40,512 nt of DNA from Bacteroidota bacterium (GTDB lineage Bacteria > Bacteroidota > Bacteroidia > NS11-12g > UBA955), in NCBI GenBank assembly GCA_027621365.1, contig JAQCBH010000018.1:1-40512 (forward strand). Direction: 5' to 3'. Below the pieces are notes generated by a model. That model did no database searches, was not told the DNA's origin, and saw only the letters and a program-made list of their open reading frames with translations. The translations under genes and the position numbers were made by a program. Below, piece by piece: positions 1-7,939 of this stretch (its first letter is position 1; the number at the start of each line of letters is the position of its first letter).

Positions 1-1
1 C

Positions 2-223
2 TTGGGCGGAGTTGACCTCTTCATTCACTACCACGGCGCCTACCACAGCGACTATTTCGAAAGCATGGTTTGGTACCTCAAGCAATACGCCCCCCAGGCT
101 CAAATCATCACCTTGTCTACCCAATTGCAAGACGACTTGAGCCAATTGGAAACCGACGAGGAAGGACGACGCAAAGCCTCATTTGTATTGGCCACTCCCC
201 CCAGCATGACCCGCACACACTGA
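2..223 (+). CDS. ChaN-like iron-regulated lipoprotein, C-terminal end (partial)
   Basis: This is the last 73 codons of a gene that begins before the window. The visible part resembles the C-terminal end of the ChaN/Tiki-like haem-binding lipoprotein family: an FIHYHGAYHSDYFES segment, a WYLKQYAP stretch, and the ending PPSMTRTH. In this family the protein is a surface or periplasmic lipoprotein linked to haem or iron uptake. The signal peptide, lipobox and N-terminal catalytic-like region lie outside the window, so the call rests on family resemblance recalled for the tail only. Its TGA stop overlaps the ATG of the next gene by one base (TGATG), which suggests translational coupling with the KdsC-like phosphatase. 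Confidence 0.62.
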   Translation: MGGVDLFIHYHGAYHSDYFESMVWYLKQYAPQAQIITLSTQLQDDLSQLETDEEGRRKASFVLATPPSMTRTH

Positions 224-750
224 TGACCAAACCCAATTTGTTCGAAAAACTCAACCAAATCAAAGCCTTCGTTTTTGACATTGACGGGGTCTTGACCAAC
301 GGCCAAGTACTGGTGACCGAAGAGGGCCAGCAGCTTCGCTCGGTGAACATCAAAGACGGGTACGCCTTGCAGCACGCCGTCAAATTGGGCTACAAAGTGG
401 CCGTGATTTCGGGTGGCAAAAGCCAGGGAATGCGCCATCGATTCGAGGGCTTGGGCCTGCACGATGTGTACCTCGGTCAATCGCACAAAGAAGCGGCCTA
501 CGCCGAGTTCAAAGCCAAGCACGGCCTGAGCGATCAGGAGATTGCCTACATGGGCGACGACATGCCCGACATTCCGCTCTTGCAGCAAGTCGGTTTGCCC
601 TGCTGTCCGGCTGACGCCTGCCTCGACGTGCTTCAAATCGCCGTCTACATTTCGCCTCTCTCAGGTGGCAGCGCATGCGCACGCGAACTCATCGAGCAAA
701 CCTTGAAGGTGCAAGGAACCTGGCACCACGAGGAATCGCACCGTTGGTAA
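223..750 (+). CDS. kdsC: KdsC-type HAD phosphatase (3-deoxy-D-manno-octulosonate 8-phosphate phosphatase)
   Basis: The 175-residue protein is a compact, capless HAD phosphatase of the C0/KdsC type, which dephosphorylates KDO-8-phosphate on the way to lipopolysaccharide inner core. HAD motif I is FDIDGVLTNG, with the nucleophile Asp19 and acid/base Asp21. Motif II is VISGGKS (Ser63), motif III is Lys89 in QSHKE, and motif IV is GDDMPD at 111-116. The end has GGSACAREL, matching the GGxGxxRE tail that closes the active site in KdsC tetramers. Length fits the family (about 170-190). A longer open frame begins at 70, but the ATG at 223 matches the family N-terminus and overlaps the upstream stop. 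Cytoplasmic; the KDO substrate is inferred from the family. Confidence 0.85.
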   Translation: MTKPNLFEKLNQIKAFVFDIDGVLTNGQVLVTEEGQQLRSVNIKDGYALQHAVKLGYKVAVISGGKSQGMRHRFEGLGLHDVYLGQSHKEAAYAEFKAKHGLSDQEIAYMGDDMPDIPLLQQVGLPCCPADACLDVLQIAVYISPLSGGSACARELIEQTLKVQGTWHHEESHRW

Positions 751-820
751 GCGGCTTTGGCTGGTCAACATTGACTATAAAATGGCAAAATTGGGGGTTG
801 TACTCCCCGAAAGAACTCGG

Positions 821-828
821 TATACTTG
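821..828 (+). promoter_or_regulatory. -7 box TATACTTG before the CBS gene
   Basis: TATACTTG matches the Bacteroidetes -7 consensus TAnnTTTG at all but one position. It ends 4 bases before the GTG at 833, so transcription would begin at or next to the start codon. Confidence 0.5.
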
Positions 829-832
829 AATT

Positions 833-1495
833 GTGATAGCCAGCGAATTGATCAGCGACAAACTCAGCCCTCTGCGCAGCAGCGACAGCGTGGAAGCCGC
901 TTTGGAGTTCTTGTGCAACCAGGGGGTCTCTGAACTGCCTGTCTTGGACAAGAAATCGCTGCACAATTACGCCCGCTTGGAACGCTTGAGCCTGGAGACC
1001 AACAAGTCACAAACCTTGGGGAAATGCCTGGCATATAACCCACACAGCGCTGCTGTATTGGAAAGCCAGCACTTGTACGAAATTGTACCCACCATGGCCA
1101 GCCATGAACTGTCGGTTTTGGCCGTCGTGGACCGCAACGGGGAATTTCAAGGCATCATCGATCAGAAAGACATCAACCGCCAAATTTCAGCTTCGATGAC
1201 CTACCGAGGTCAGGGTGCTGTGATTGTGCTTCGCTGCAGCGATCGCGACTTTGCTCCCTCTCAAATTGCCCGCTGGGTGGAAGAAAACGGGGCCAAAATT
1301 TTGGGGCTCATGATCAACCAAACCGAGCCCGGGTTTTACCAAGTCAACGTCAAGTTGAACACCACCTTGGCCGGGGCCATTTCGGCCACTTTGCGCCGTC
1401 AGGGATATGAAATTGTGGGCACCTATTTGGCCGAAGACCAACGCCCAGAAGACGACCGAGCTTACGATTCGGTATTCAAGTTTTTTGATTTATAA
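833..1495 (+). CDS. CBS-domain protein with ACT-like C-terminus
   Basis: A 220-residue cytoplasmic protein. Residues about 1-120 look like a tandem CBS (Bateman) pair, a fold that binds adenine nucleotides. The recognisable parts are ISDKLSPLRSSDSVEAALEF, GVSELPVLD and LAVVDRNGEFQGIIDQKDI. Residues about 125-200 (AVIVLRCSDRDFAPSQIAR through RRQGYEIVG) have the beta-alpha-beta pattern of an ACT-like regulatory domain. No catalytic domain is present, so a sensory or regulatory role is inferred. The GTG start is preferred because it aligns with the family N-terminus and follows a -7 box. In many Bacteroidota a gene of this type sits beside nadK; here nadK lies about 25 kb away. Confidence 0.72.
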   Translation: MIASELISDKLSPLRSSDSVEAALEFLCNQGVSELPVLDKKSLHNYARLERLSLETNKSQTLGKCLAYNPHSAAVLESQHLYEIVPTMASHELSVLAVVDRNGEFQGIIDQKDINRQISASMTYRGQGAVIVLRCSDRDFAPSQIARWVEENGAKILGLMINQTEPGFYQVNVKLNTTLAGAISATLRRQGYEIVGTYLAEDQRPEDDRAYDSVFKFFDL

Positions 1496-1506
1496 GCCTC
1501 AAATGG

Positions 1507-1536
1507 TTTGTGGGTCACCACATTTCAATAAATTTG
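1507..1536 (+). promoter_or_regulatory. Bacteroidetes promoter (TTTG-N18-TAAATTTG) for the wzz-wzy run
   Basis: TTTG at 1507-1510 and TAAATTTG at 1529-1536 are separated by 18 bases, a full match to the Bacteroidetes -33/-7 consensus. The ATG is 37 bases downstream, so this promoter, unlike most in the window, gives a true 5' leader. Confidence 0.75.
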
Positions 1537-1573
1537 AGGAATTGGCCAAAAGCCAAATAGCAAACTGCTGTCC

Positions 1574-2626
1574 ATGAGTACAAAATCGAACGCGAACCAC
1601 TCCGACCCATTGGTCCAAGATATCGAACCCATTACCCTTGTCTCTGTCATCAATTTCTTCTGGAAATGGAGAAAAGTATTGCTCATCAGCTGCGCCATTG
1701 GCGCCCTGGTGTCGATCGTGATGACCATGCCGGCCATCACGCCTCCCAAATACAAGGCCACCCACATTTTCTACCCTACCAAGAACAACTCCATCTCCAA
1801 TGCCCTGTTGACCGATTTGAATCAGCGCCAGCAAGACCCCTTGGAGTACGGGGAAGAAGAAGACGCTGAGAAAGCCTTGCAGGTTTTGCAATCAGGCGCC
1901 TTGTTGGGTCGCTTGGTGAAGAACTTCGATTTGATGAAGCACTACGGCATTGACCCCAAAACCGAGTCTTTTCCCAAGTATGCCTTGGACAACAAAATCA
2001 AGGAGAACTTCAGCTTTGAGCGCACCCGTTACTTGAGCATCAAGATTGAGGTGTTGGACGAAGACCCCAAAATGGCCGCCGATCTAGCCAATGGCATTGC
2101 CGCTTTGTACGACAGCATCAAAACCGAAGTGCAGCAGCAGGTATCCATCCCCGCCTTGGACATCGTGCAACGCGCCTTGGAAACCAAACAGAACAAACTC
2201 ACAGGCATCAAGAACCAGCTGCGCGATTTGGGTACCCAAGGGGTGACCAACTACGAGGAACAGTCCCGCGCCTTGGCCGAAGAAATCTACAAAGTGCAGG
2301 CCAGTGGCAATACCGGTCGCTTGAAGCAACTCTTGGAAGAGCAAAAGCAACTAGTGGCCAACGGGGGTGATTTCATCGCCTTGAACGAGCTGATCAAATT
2401 GGAGGAAGAAAAAGAATCTGACTTGATGGCCCAGTTGGAAAAACGCCAGGTTGACGTAGGCGAACGCCTCAGCCACAAGTTCACCATTGAAGAGGCTTCT
2501 GTGCCCGAGATCAAAGCCTGGCCCAAACGAACCTTCGTGTTGATCTTGTCGGTATTGGCCACTTTTGCTGGAACCTGCGTGGTGCTGTTGGGCCTGGAAT
2601 TGGCCCGCCAAAGCAAAACCGCTTAA
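1574..2626 (+). CDS. Wzz/GNVR polysaccharide chain-length determinant-type protein
   Basis: A 350-residue inner-membrane protein with the two-helix topology of polysaccharide co-polymerases. A first transmembrane segment lies at about 35-56 (VLLISCAIGALVSIVMTM) and a second at about 318-341 (TFVLILSVLATFAGTCVVLL). The periplasmic part between them is rich in Glu, Lys and Gln and looks coiled-coil at about 200-295. The KAWPKR motif just before TM2 is typical of the Wzz/GNVR domain. There is no C-terminal tyrosine kinase domain. Wzz proteins set the length of O-antigen or exopolysaccharide, and the ligase/polymerase gene 12 bases downstream fits that role. The gene has its own promoter at 1507-1536. 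Confidence 0.85.
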   Translation: MSTKSNANHSDPLVQDIEPITLVSVINFFWKWRKVLLISCAIGALVSIVMTMPAITPPKYKATHIFYPTKNNSISNALLTDLNQRQQDPLEYGEEEDAEKALQVLQSGALLGRLVKNFDLMKHYGIDPKTESFPKYALDNKIKENFSFERTRYLSIKIEVLDEDPKMAADLANGIAALYDSIKTEVQQQVSIPALDIVQRALETKQNKLTGIKNQLRDLGTQGVTNYEEQSRALAEEIYKVQASGNTGRLKQLLEEQKQLVANGGDFIALNELIKLEEEKESDLMAQLEKRQVDVGERLSHKFTIEEASVPEIKAWPKRTFVLILSVLATFAGTCVVLLGLELARQSKTA

Positions 2627-2638
2627 ATCCTTTTCACC

Positions 2639-4111
2639 GTGGCGACCTTGTCGACTTGGACCCCTTTGCAACGCTGGCTGTTCTGGCTGGGCTTGCTGCT
2701 CATGTCTACAGGATTTGTCTGGGGCTACCTGCACGGATACGCCCTATTGATGGCCTTGCCCCTGATTGTCGTCGTGGCTTTGGGACTGGTATTCCGAACC
2801 GAAACCACCATTTTATTGTTCGGAGCCCTGGCCCCGCTCTCCATCAACTTCCAAGATTTGGGGGCCGGATTAGGTTTAGCCCTACCTACCGAACCGGTCT
2901 ACATATTGGCCTTCATGGCCATTGTGGTCTGGTTCATGCTCAAAGGTCAGTTTGACAAACGCTTGCTCAAACACCCCATTGTACTGGCCGTATTGGCCTA
3001 TGCGGGTTGGCTCTGGCTGGCTTCGGCCTTCAGCAGCATGCCCATGGTGAGCTTCAAGTTCAGCTTGGCCCGCACTTGGTACATCGTGGTCTACTTCTTC
3101 TTTGTGCTGAGGCTGTTTCGCCAGTACCAAACCATACACCAGTTTCTCAAACTGTTCGCCTTTTTTACCCTGACCTTGGTGGTCATTACCTTGGTTAAAC
3201 ATGCCGCTGATGGCTTTGCCCGGAGCTCCAGTTACGGCATCTCTTGGCCCTTTTTCCCGGATCACGGTATGTATGCGGCTGCGATCGCTTTCGCTGTGCC
3301 CATTTTGGCGTTTTACACGTTCAACGCCCGAGCCATGGGCTTTAGCATGCCCTGGGTGCCCCTCTTGGCATTTGCGCTGCTGATCTTGCTCTTTGGCATT
3401 TTGGTCAGCTATACCCGCGCTACTTGGTTGAGCTTGATTGCTGCCATGGGCGTTTTTGCCCTATTGAAAATGAAGGTTCGCTTTGGGTACATTGTATTGC
3501 TGCTGCTCGTGGGAGGCACGGTGGCCCTGTCCCAGCAAGACCAAATTCTGTATTCGCTGGAGGCCAACAAACAGGGTTCGAGCGATGAGCTAGAAGGCCA
3601 CGTGAAATCGGTGTCCAACATCACCACCGACCCCTCCAACTTGGAGCGCATCAACCGTTGGAAATGCGCCGGCCGCATGGTCAGCGAAAAGCCCTTGTTC
3701 GGATTTGGTCCAGGCACCTATGTGTTTCAGTACGCCCCTTTTCAAAAGAGTTCGGAACTGACCATCATTTCTACGCACGCTGGCGATTTGGGCGATGCCC
3801 ACTCGGAGTTTTTCTCAGCCATGAGCGAAAGCGGCTATCCCGGATTGTTCTTTTTTGTAGCCCTGGTACTCTCGACCCTTTGGGTGGGATTTCGACTGGT
3901 CGCCCGAACCTCGAGCCGGCCTGTTCGCATCACTGCTACATTGGCCCTTTTCGGCCTGAGCACTTACTACTTCCACGCCCTATTGAACAACTACAGCCAA
4001 TACGACAAAATTGGCGTTCCCTTCTGGGTCTTTACGGCCATTATCGTCGCTTTGGACCTCTACCACCGCCACGAAGAACCCACCGAAGGCCATGCAACAG
4101 AATCTGCGTAA
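2639..4111 (+). CDS. O-antigen ligase/polymerase family membrane protein (Wzy_C)
   Basis: A 490-residue polytopic protein with about ten to twelve hydrophobic segments. It has the O-antigen ligase/Wzy layout: many N-terminal helices, SYTRATWLSLIA before a long periplasmic loop (about 305-390), then AHSEFFSAMSESGYPGLFFF leading into the last helices. The loop contains RINRWKCAGRMVSEKPLFGF and GPGTYVFQYAPF. The His in AHSEF corresponds to the conserved loop histidine of WaaL-like enzymes. It would polymerise or ligate lipid-linked glycans on the periplasmic face. Ligase and polymerase cannot be told apart by sequence. The GTG start lies 12 bases after the wzz stop with no Shine-Dalgarno; the 3' end overlaps the permease gene by 20 bases. 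Confidence 0.85.
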   Translation: MATLSTWTPLQRWLFWLGLLLMSTGFVWGYLHGYALLMALPLIVVVALGLVFRTETTILLFGALAPLSINFQDLGAGLGLALPTEPVYILAFMAIVVWFMLKGQFDKRLLKHPIVLAVLAYAGWLWLASAFSSMPMVSFKFSLARTWYIVVYFFFVLRLFRQYQTIHQFLKLFAFFTLTLVVITLVKHAADGFARSSSYGISWPFFPDHGMYAAAIAFAVPILAFYTFNARAMGFSMPWVPLLAFALLILLFGILVSYTRATWLSLIAAMGVFALLKMKVRFGYIVLLLLVGGTVALSQQDQILYSLEANKQGSSDELEGHVKSVSNITTDPSNLERINRWKCAGRMVSEKPLFGFGPGTYVFQYAPFQKSSELTIISTHAGDLGDAHSEFFSAMSESGYPGLFFFVALVLSTLWVGFRLVARTSSRPVRITATLALFGLSTYYFHALLNNYSQYDKIGVPFWVFTAIIVALDLYHRHEEPTEGHATESA

Positions 4112-5120
4112 ACAACCCCAATTCCTCATGGGGGCCGGTCTCTGCGCCCTCTTCGCCCTTCTGGCCATTTTGGGTTACGCTATCTGCCCAGATGATAGCC
4201 CCAACGCCAACCAAATCATGCCTGAATGGGGCAGCTTGAAACCAGGAAGCAGGGTTGATTATTTGGAAGAAAACAGCGCAGAATCGCGTCCATTTTGGTT
4301 CTTTCTCAGCGGATGGTCAGGCCGCGGTGAAATGGTTTCGGTCGATCCTTCATCGCTTGAGAAAAAGGGAGAACAGTGGGAATTCATTTCCCCCAAAACC
4401 GGCCAACACACCCAGCTCCCTCTATCGGAGTACTCCTTGAAAAAACGCCGCTTTTGGCTGGGCAGTGACACCTTTGGTAGGGACATACTCTCGCGCATGA
4501 TCATAGGGGCGCGCATATCCTTGAGCATAGGGTTTTTGGCCACCTTGATCAGCTTGATCATTGGAGCCAGCATTGGCTTGTATGCCGGCTATTACGGGGG
4601 CAAATTAGACGCGGGCCTCACCTGGCTCATCACGGTATTCTGGGCACTGCCCACCCTGCTGCTAGCCTTGGGCTTGAGCTTTTTCATGGGCAAGGGCTAC
4701 TTGCAAGTGCTCATCGCTACGGGTCTATCGACTTGGGTGGAAGTGGCTCGGGTTGTCAGGGGCCAAACCCTGCAACTCAAAAACAAGGAATTCATTCTGG
4801 CCAGCCGAATCACGGGCTTTTCAACCCCAACCATCTTGTTTCGGCACATTCTACCCAACCTCAAGGGTTCGCTGACCGTTTTGGCGACCACCAACTTTGC
4901 CTCGGCCATCTTGCTCGAAGCCGGCCTTGGGTTTTTGGGCTTGGGTGTAGCTCCTCCCACTCCCTCTTGGGGATTGTTGGTCAAAGAAAATCTGGGCTAC
5001 CTGGTCTTGGACCAGGCCTATTTGGTGCTCATACCCGGTTCAGCCATCATGCTGCTGGTCATGGCCTTCAACTTGATGGCCATGGGGCTTCGCGACGCGA
5101 TGGATGCACAACCCCGTTAA
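4092..5120 (+). CDS. OppC/DppC-like ABC transporter permease, orphan
   Basis: A 342-residue inner-membrane permease of the peptide/nickel (OppC/DppC) type. It has an N-terminal helix at about 12-31, then FWLGSDTFGRDILSRMIIGA (121-140), the family hallmark. The cytoplasmic EAA-like loop is ASRITGFSTPTILFRHILPN, and FLGLGVAPPTPSWG follows near the end. Between helix 1 and the core is a hydrophilic stretch of about 90 residues (32-121), longer than in typical DppC proteins. No partner permease, ATPase or binding protein is nearby, so partners must be encoded elsewhere or the function differs. The chosen ATG overlaps the previous gene by 20 bases; an open frame back to 4011 lies inside that gene. 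Its TAA shares bases with the stop of the convergent gene. Confidence 0.85.
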   Translation: MQQNLRKQPQFLMGAGLCALFALLAILGYAICPDDSPNANQIMPEWGSLKPGSRVDYLEENSAESRPFWFFLSGWSGRGEMVSVDPSSLEKKGEQWEFISPKTGQHTQLPLSEYSLKKRRFWLGSDTFGRDILSRMIIGARISLSIGFLATLISLIIGASIGLYAGYYGGKLDAGLTWLITVFWALPTLLLALGLSFFMGKGYLQVLIATGLSTWVEVARVVRGQTLQLKNKEFILASRITGFSTPTILFRHILPNLKGSLTVLATTNFASAILLEAGLGFLGLGVAPPTPSWGLLVKENLGYLVLDQAYLVLIPGSAIMLLVMAFNLMAMGLRDAMDAQPR

Positions 5121-7828
5121 GGAGTCACAATGACTTTGGTTGAGGCCACACGACCGTCATACCCAAGGGCTCGAATCCAGTAGGTTCCGGGCTGTATGTG
5201 ACTAGGCACTTCAAAGCGACTATCCATTTCCTTGCTGGGGGCATCTTCGCTCTGAGCCAACTCACGACCCATCACATCAAACCAAACCAAGGTCTTGGCA
5301 GGGAATCCGCTGACGCTCAAGATGGACCCCTTCGATACAGGGTTGGGGTACACATTGTGGCTCAAATCCAAGATGTCTTCCACACCCGTATGGTCGATCA
5401 ATACGGGAATATCGGCCGTGTCTTTGCACCCATTGACGGTTGAAGTCACCACCAAACGTACGGTATAGGCACCCGAAGCATCGTACTGGTGAACACCGGG
5501 CATACCGGTTTTGCTCGTGCCATCTCCCCAATCCCAGAAGAAGCTGAGGTTGGCGGTTGAAATGGGCACACAGTTGATTTTGTTCTGCCAGAGCAAGGTC
5601 CAAGTAAAGCCTGCTGCAGGGCGGGGCTTGGCGATCAGTTCCAAAGGAATCTTGGGTCCGAAACAGCCATTGTCTTCGGTCTGGTAGTACAGCTTGCGGT
5701 TCGACAGAACCAATCCCAAATCCAGGACTTCGCCCTTTTCATAGGGCTCGGTATCGAGCGAATCCCCGTACCACCATACGTTTCCATAAGGCACTTTCAC
5801 GGTCATGGTGCCCAATGACTTGGTGCAAACCGATGGCGCGTCAGCTGACAAGGCATCAGGCGCTTTGTTCACCCAAATCAAAACGGAATCCCAGTTGGGG
5901 CTGTAACAACCCTTTTCGCTGGGGCGCAGGTACCAGTAATTCTTGCCCGTTGGGGCCAAATCAGCGGGGTATTTGCCGCTGTAAAATGGATCGGTATCTG
6001 TGGTGCTCTTGTACCAATTCACTTGTCCCCAAGGGGTAGAAGCAAATCCGTAGGCAGAATCGCCATAGCACAGAGTGTCTCCGCGAGGTCCAAACAAGGT
6101 GGGGTAATCGTAGACGTGCACCATGATTTGGGTGCGTCCTGATCCGCAGAGACCATTCCAGGTTTCTACGTAATAATCGAAGTCACCGCGCTTGTTGGGA
6201 CTGACCGTGTAATCGGTTCCCACGGCCTTCACCGAACCGCCTGTTGGGTCGTCGTACCAGCGAAGGGTATCCGAGCCGGACGTACTAGCCGAAAGAGTTA
6301 TGCTTGAGCTGGGGCGCAAACATAGGAAGGTGTCGCTGGCCGCAGAAGGAGCAGAAGGGGCGTAATCGTTGCCCACAAAGGCTTTAACCAAAGTGGGTCC
6401 ACCAGTATTTTCGCATCCGCCGTTGTTCGCACGAACGTAAAAGCCGGTGTCTTTGAAAATCTTTTCCAGCTGCAAAACATTGCCCGTGAAGAGCAAGTTC
6501 TTCTGCTGGGCATCGCTGTACCAGTTCAAGACTCCGGTATCGGAATAGGCCTGCAAGTTGGCCGTCGCACCGGCGCAAATTGAGTCGTTTTTGATGCTGG
6601 GATCCTGCGGATAAGACTTGACCGAGAAAGGAATGCTCATCCAGTCGCTGATGCAATCGCCGTTGATGGCGCGCACATAGAAGGTGTCGTTCTGCTTGGG
6701 CCAAAAACCATAGGCCGTACCGGTATGAAAAGGATTGGGGTCAGCGGTAGTTTTGTACCAAGCTACTTTGGTACCCGCATCGGCCCATACTTTGATGGTC
6801 GCCGAATCGCCTACACAGGCCTTGGCTGCCCCTACCAGGGTGGGTTTGGAGGGCTTGAAATAAACGGTTTTGATCACCGTATCCACACAGAAATTGCTCA
6901 TGTAGGAGTACACAGTGGTGATCAAACGCACATCGAAATTCGTTTTGGTCTTGGGCTTGTATTTGCCGTTTAAGGCACTTTCGCTGTAGATGCCGTCGTA
7001 CAACCAACGGTGAGAGAAATACTCCAAGTTGTAGTACACATAGTAGTTGTAATAGGGCATGCTGGACACGTTTTTCAAGCGGTTGTTCGTGAAAAACAGG
7101 GTGTCGTAATTGGGGAAACAATTGTTGGAGATCGTGAAATCGATACCCAAATCGTATTGCACAAAGGGATAAAACTGCATGTCAGCATCAAACAAGGTGC
7201 CTCCTACATTCAGGCTCAAACAGCGGTACCACTTGCCGGAAACCGATCCCACACAGAGGTTCTTTTTCTTGCCATTACCGGCTGACCATGAATTGGAAAC
7301 CAAGGCAGCCACTGAAGAAGCTGAGTCTGATTCGATGACCACAATGTAGGGATGATCAACCTTCACCTTGCTCCAAACGGCATTGCGCTCGATGCGGGTC
7401 AAGGGAATGCTGCTACCAGCTACGGTATCCAAGGTAAGGGTATCGGTAGCCAAGGCTGATCCTGTTGGGAGAGAATCCAATCCGGCCTTGTACAGTTTGC
7501 AAATGACGTTCACATCGCTGCCCGCCGCATGAGTCGAGAACCCATAAAAACGAAAGCCACTCACATACAAGTCTTGGGGAGTATCAAAAAACTGACCCAA
7601 AGCCGAACCACTTTTCACGGTGATGGAGTTGTAGGCGGTGGTTCCGTAAGAGGGAAATCGACTGGTATCGGTACCGCAGGTTTTGGGATTGCTGGCGCTG
7701 CGCGAGGAAACCCCCTTGGGCATGGGAGCCAAATCATTGGTCAATGTTCGGCCTTCGGCCTCGAATTGGGCCTTCAAGGATCCTAGGCTGCAGGTGGCCA
7801 ACAGGAACAACAAATGCTTCAGTTTCAT
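5117..7828 (-). CDS. T9SS-exported protein with Ig-like repeats, PKD domain and type A sorting domain
   Basis: A 903-residue secreted protein. It starts with a signal peptide (MKLKHLLFLLATCSLGSLKAQ). About 230 residues of unrecognised sequence follow, then a string of about five Ig-like repeats, each with a V.WY core and closing on a Cys (for example VAWYKTTADPNPF, LNWYSDAQQ, LRWYDDPTGG, VNWYKSTTDTDPF, VWWYGDSLDTEPY). A PKD domain at about 763-812 shows FFWDWGDGTS and HQYDASGAYTV. The last 78 residues are a T9SS type A sorting domain (VYPNPVSKGS, FDVMGREL, PGTYWIRAL). Adhesion or a structural surface role is likely; no enzyme domain is seen. An ATG 12 bases upstream (7840) is only one base from the -7 box, so 7828 is preferred. 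Confidence 0.88.
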   Translation of the reverse strand: MKLKHLLFLLATCSLGSLKAQFEAEGRTLTNDLAPMPKGVSSRSASNPKTCGTDTSRFPSYGTTAYNSITVKSGSALGQFFDTPQDLYVSGFRFYGFSTHAAGSDVNVICKLYKAGLDSLPTGSALATDTLTLDTVAGSSIPLTRIERNAVWSKVKVDHPYIVVIESDSASSVAALVSNSWSAGNGKKKNLCVGSVSGKWYRCLSLNVGGTLFDADMQFYPFVQYDLGIDFTISNNCFPNYDTLFFTNNRLKNVSSMPYYNYYVYYNLEYFSHRWLYDGIYSESALNGKYKPKTKTNFDVRLITTVYSYMSNFCVDTVIKTVYFKPSKPTLVGAAKACVGDSATIKVWADAGTKVAWYKTTADPNPFHTGTAYGFWPKQNDTFYVRAINGDCISDWMSIPFSVKSYPQDPSIKNDSICAGATANLQAYSDTGVLNWYSDAQQKNLLFTGNVLQLEKIFKDTGFYVRANNGGCENTGGPTLVKAFVGNDYAPSAPSAASDTFLCLRPSSSITLSASTSGSDTLRWYDDPTGGSVKAVGTDYTVSPNKRGDFDYYVETWNGLCGSGRTQIMVHVYDYPTLFGPRGDTLCYGDSAYGFASTPWGQVNWYKSTTDTDPFYSGKYPADLAPTGKNYWYLRPSEKGCYSPNWDSVLIWVNKAPDALSADAPSVCTKSLGTMTVKVPYGNVWWYGDSLDTEPYEKGEVLDLGLVLSNRKLYYQTEDNGCFGPKIPLELIAKPRPAAGFTWTLLWQNKINCVPISTANLSFFWDWGDGTSKTGMPGVHQYDASGAYTVRLVVTSTVNGCKDTADIPVLIDHTGVEDILDLSHNVYPNPVSKGSILSVSGFPAKTLVWFDVMGRELAQSEDAPSKEMDSRFEVPSHIQPGTYWIRALGYDGRVASTKVIVTP

Positions 7829-7841
7829 AGTCTTGGTCATT

Positions 7842-7872
7842 GAAAACTAGTCAGCAGACCGCACATTATCAA
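7842..7872 (-). promoter_or_regulatory. Promoter of the T9SS cargo gene (TTG-N20-TAGTTTTC)
   Basis: Read on the reverse strand, TTG (7872-7870) is followed after 20 bases by TAGTTTTC (7849-7842), one mismatch from TAnnTTTG. The box ends 13 bases before the ATG at 7828. The other ATG, at 7840, would lie before or at the transcription start. Confidence 0.55.
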
Positions 7873-7927
7873 CATTTTGAAGCCCTCGCGAGAAAAAATG
7901 ATGAACGGCTGATGGGGCAAAATGAAT

Positions 7928-7935
7928 TAATTTTG
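7928..7935 (+). promoter_or_regulatory. -7 box TAATTTTG before fabI
   Basis: A perfect TAnnTTTG ends 4 bases before the fabI ATG, predicting a leaderless mRNA. No clear -33 TTTG is seen. Confidence 0.6.
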
Positions 7936-7939
7936 TGGC

